Shown here: positions 63,292-64,000 of the stretch, piece after piece | Layout: the number at the start of each line of letters is the position of its first letter | How positions within the stretch are numbered: the stretch's first letter is position 1 | Assembly: GCF_010468615.1 (NCBI RefSeq) | Contig: NZ_WUEH01000019.1 | Coordinates: forward strand, 1 to 64,000 | Length of the DNA stretch: 64,000 nucleotides | Origin: Pseudodesulfovibrio sp. JC047 | GTDB taxonomy: Bacteria; Desulfobacterota; Desulfovibrionia; Desulfovibrionales; Desulfovibrionaceae | Direction of reading: 5' to 3' | Translations under genes and position numbers: made by a program | Notes under the pieces: model-generated | The model's input: the letters and a program-made list of their open reading frames with translations, nothing else | What the model was told of the DNA's origin: nothing | The model's database searches: none

Positions 63292-64000
63292 TAGATCGCC
63301 CCTCCCAGCATAAGCACAATCAAAGCGATCGCGAGCGCGTTGAAGATCGGCGTGAGCTTGCCTTCAGCGAACCACTCGCCCAGGTACATATTCCCGGCGG
63401 CAAACGGTACATCACCGTTCATGGGACCAATATACGTCCCGTCAACAGAGGTATTGGCACCACTCAGATACGGCGGCATGACCTTGGCCTTGCGGAATCC
63501 CTTGGCAGCCCTGGCGGCAAAAAGGACGCCCAGGCCGAAAACGATAAACAAGGGCACCACAGCAAACGAACCGACCGATGAGTTCAGCGTACCAAAGCTC
63601 ACGGTAAACGGTGCCGTTCCCAGCCAGGGAGCCAACATGGAATTATAGAACCACGGAGAAATCAACGACAGGACCAGCGCGCCGAGGCACAAAACCGTCA
63701 GCGGCAGGCGCGTCAAAAACGCCTGAGATTCGGAAGGTGTACCAGCCTTGCGGGAACCCATCATGGAGCCACCCCAACGAGCCCAGTAGATAACCGTCAA
63801 CGCAGAACCAAGCGCGAGCATGGTGACCACGAAGATGTTTGTTCCGGCACCAGCTTCAATCGCCATCCACTTGCACATGAGCACGCCAAACGGGGGCAGC
63901 AACATGGTCAGGATACCGATGACGGTAATCAGTGCAGTCCGAGGCAGCTTGGTATACAGGCCGCGCATATCTTCGATATCACGAGAACCGATTGCCTGCT
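63291..64000 (-). CDS. echA: Ech hydrogenase antiporter-like subunit EchA (3' part)
   Basis: The C-terminal 235 residues or so of a NuoL/MrpA-like ion-translocating subunit; the 5' part lies beyond the window. Visible helices include LITVIGILTMLLPPFGVLMCKW (with the conserved Lys), FVVTMLALGSALTVIYWARW and several later segments ending LIVLMLGGAI. It couples the hydrogenase reaction to proton or sodium movement. It is first in gene order echABCDEF. Confidence 0.92.
   Translation of the reverse strand, partial: QAIGSRDIEDMRGLYTKLPRTALITVIGILTMLLPPFGVLMCKWMAIEAGAGTNIFVVTMLALGSALTVIYWARWGGSMMGSRKAGTPSESQAFLTRLPLTVLCLGALVLSLISPWFYNSMLAPWLGTAPFTVSFGTLNSSVGSFAVVPLFIVFGLGVLFAARAAKGFRKAKVMPPYLSGANTSVDGTYIGPMNGDVPFAAGNMYLGEWFAEGKLTPIFNALAIALIVLMLGGAI

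Overview
The window looks like a chromosome segment of a sulfate-reducing deltaproteobacterium of the Desulfovibrio/Pseudodesulfovibrio type. The support is an Ech-type energy-conserving [NiFe] hydrogenase operon (right edge), an ahcY gene preceded by a SahR-type ArsR/methyltransferase regulator with a palindromic operator, a selenocysteine tRNA gene (selC), an eight-haem periplasmic cytochrome and a MOT1-type molybdate transporter next to moeA. The assignment is by gene content only.

Layout. 1-11.4 kb is ordinary core: molybdate transporter, argB, moeA, a secreted glycan-binding-like protein, a 0.74 kb tandem array of REP-like hairpins, sahR-ahcY, two paralogous PEGA lipoproteins around a double UspA protein, a DciA-like protein and a small helical protein. 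11.4-21.7 kb is punctuated by tRNA-Gln and three copies of tRNA-Glu. The first two tRNA-Glu genes are identical and the third is decayed. Between them lie a sulfatase, a multihaem cytochrome with TPRs, a HAD phosphatase and a glycine-betaine ABC transporter (proVWX-like). A nitrilase-family amidohydrolase follows, then selC at 23.03 kb.

23.4-34.3 kb, directly downstream of selC, is a five-gene co-directional operon: SNF2 helicase, beta-class N6-adenine methyltransferase, AAA ATPase with an internal glycine zipper, DUF4276 protein, and a type III Res-like helicase-nuclease. It is best read as an anti-phage locus of the helicase-methyltransferase-ATPase kind, with an OLD/PARIS-like ATPase plus TOPRIM-like pair embedded between Mod and Res. 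An intact IS3-family element (34.3-35.5 kb) and a relic IS end follow.

35.8-55.0 kb is an AT-richer, wholly minus-strand surface-polysaccharide cluster. It holds glycosyltransferases, a lipid-flippase-like membrane protein, two pyruvyltransferase-family proteins, an aminotransferase plus formyltransferase pair (suggesting an N-formylated amino sugar), a nucleotidyltransferase/kinase/phosphatase trio, an acyltransferase and two radical SAM proteins. One radical SAM protein is fused to an SGNH hydrolase.

55.2-60.0 kb is a patch of unrecognised small genes. It has a duplicated, partly decayed divergent module (acidic helical protein opposite a small membrane protein). It also has a lysozyme-like 521-residue protein with a downstream secreted, four-cysteine protein (a likely effector/immunity pair), bracketed by 145-bp direct repeats. 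60.0-64.0 kb is echFEDCB plus the 3' part of echA.

The best candidates for undescribed biology are the five-gene defence operon with its glycine-zipper ATPase, and the repeat-flanked 55-60 kb small-gene region.
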